From Thermoplasmata archaeon (GTDB taxonomy: Archaea; Thermoplasmatota; Thermoplasmata; Thermoplasmatales; Thermoplasmataceae), in the NCBI GenBank assembly GCA_021811505.1, contig JAJZOM010000154.1, positions 1 through 5,618 of the forward strand: a DNA stretch of 5,618 nt. Reading direction: 5' to 3'. A program made the position numbers and the translations under genes. Under the pieces are notes generated by a model. That model saw only the letters and a program-made list of their open reading frames with translations, was not told the DNA's origin and made no database searches. Below are positions 5,614-5,618 of this stretch, piece after piece (positions within the stretch are counted from its first letter, which is position 1; the number at the start of each line of letters is the position of its first letter).

Positions 5614-5618
5614 TATAA

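Noticed and set aside
1..5618. CRISPR array, tRNA or rRNA gene, or insertion sequence.
   Set aside because: No regularly spaced repeats, no cloverleaf-like segment in the gaps, and no transposase or terminal inverted repeats were seen by eye.

Overview
The window looks archaeal, most plausibly from the Thermoplasmatales or a related euryarchaeal lineage. The pointers are TATA-box promoters about 26-27 bases from start codons, two genes that appear leaderless, Shine-Dalgarno sites of the GGAG(G)TGAT type before internal cistrons, arginine coded mainly by AGA/AGG, frequent ATA isoleucine, and the gene families present. Three coding lines sampled by eye are about 49% G+C. The lineage is inferred, because no rRNA or marker gene is present.

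Layout, left to right. Bases 1-167 hold no supported gene, only a TATA-type promoter and a Shine-Dalgarno site. A first plus-strand unit (168-2410) couples a 12-helix major facilitator transporter to surE, a metal-dependent nucleotidase, through a 4-base ATGA overlap. An AT-rich intergenic stretch (2411-2680, about 29% G+C over its last 220 bases) carries short palindromes, repeated CATAT words and a TATA box. It drives a second plus-strand unit (2681-4836): a paralogous transporter coupled through a 1-base TGATG overlap to a metallo-beta-lactamase-fold hydrolase of the RNase Z type. A 116-base convergent gap follows, with a small hairpin and a 12-base perfect palindrome. The right end (4953-5578, minus strand) is a complete VapBC type II toxin-antitoxin pair, with its own TATA box near the window edge and an inverted repeat over the antitoxin start codon.

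The two plus-strand units share one architecture: a transporter related to the phosphate:H+ symporter branch of the major facilitator superfamily, translationally coupled to a soluble hydrolase of a phospho-ester-cleaving type. This suggests import of an organic (possibly phosphorylated) compound followed by intracellular hydrolysis, but no substrate can be read from the sequence. Some residues that bind phosphate in the structurally known family member are kept and others are replaced. VapBC looks like an independent cassette. I see no clear new defence or mobile system. The most interesting points are the repeated transporter-hydrolase design, the altered substrate-site residues, and an RNase Z-like enzyme that lacks the tRNA-binding arm.
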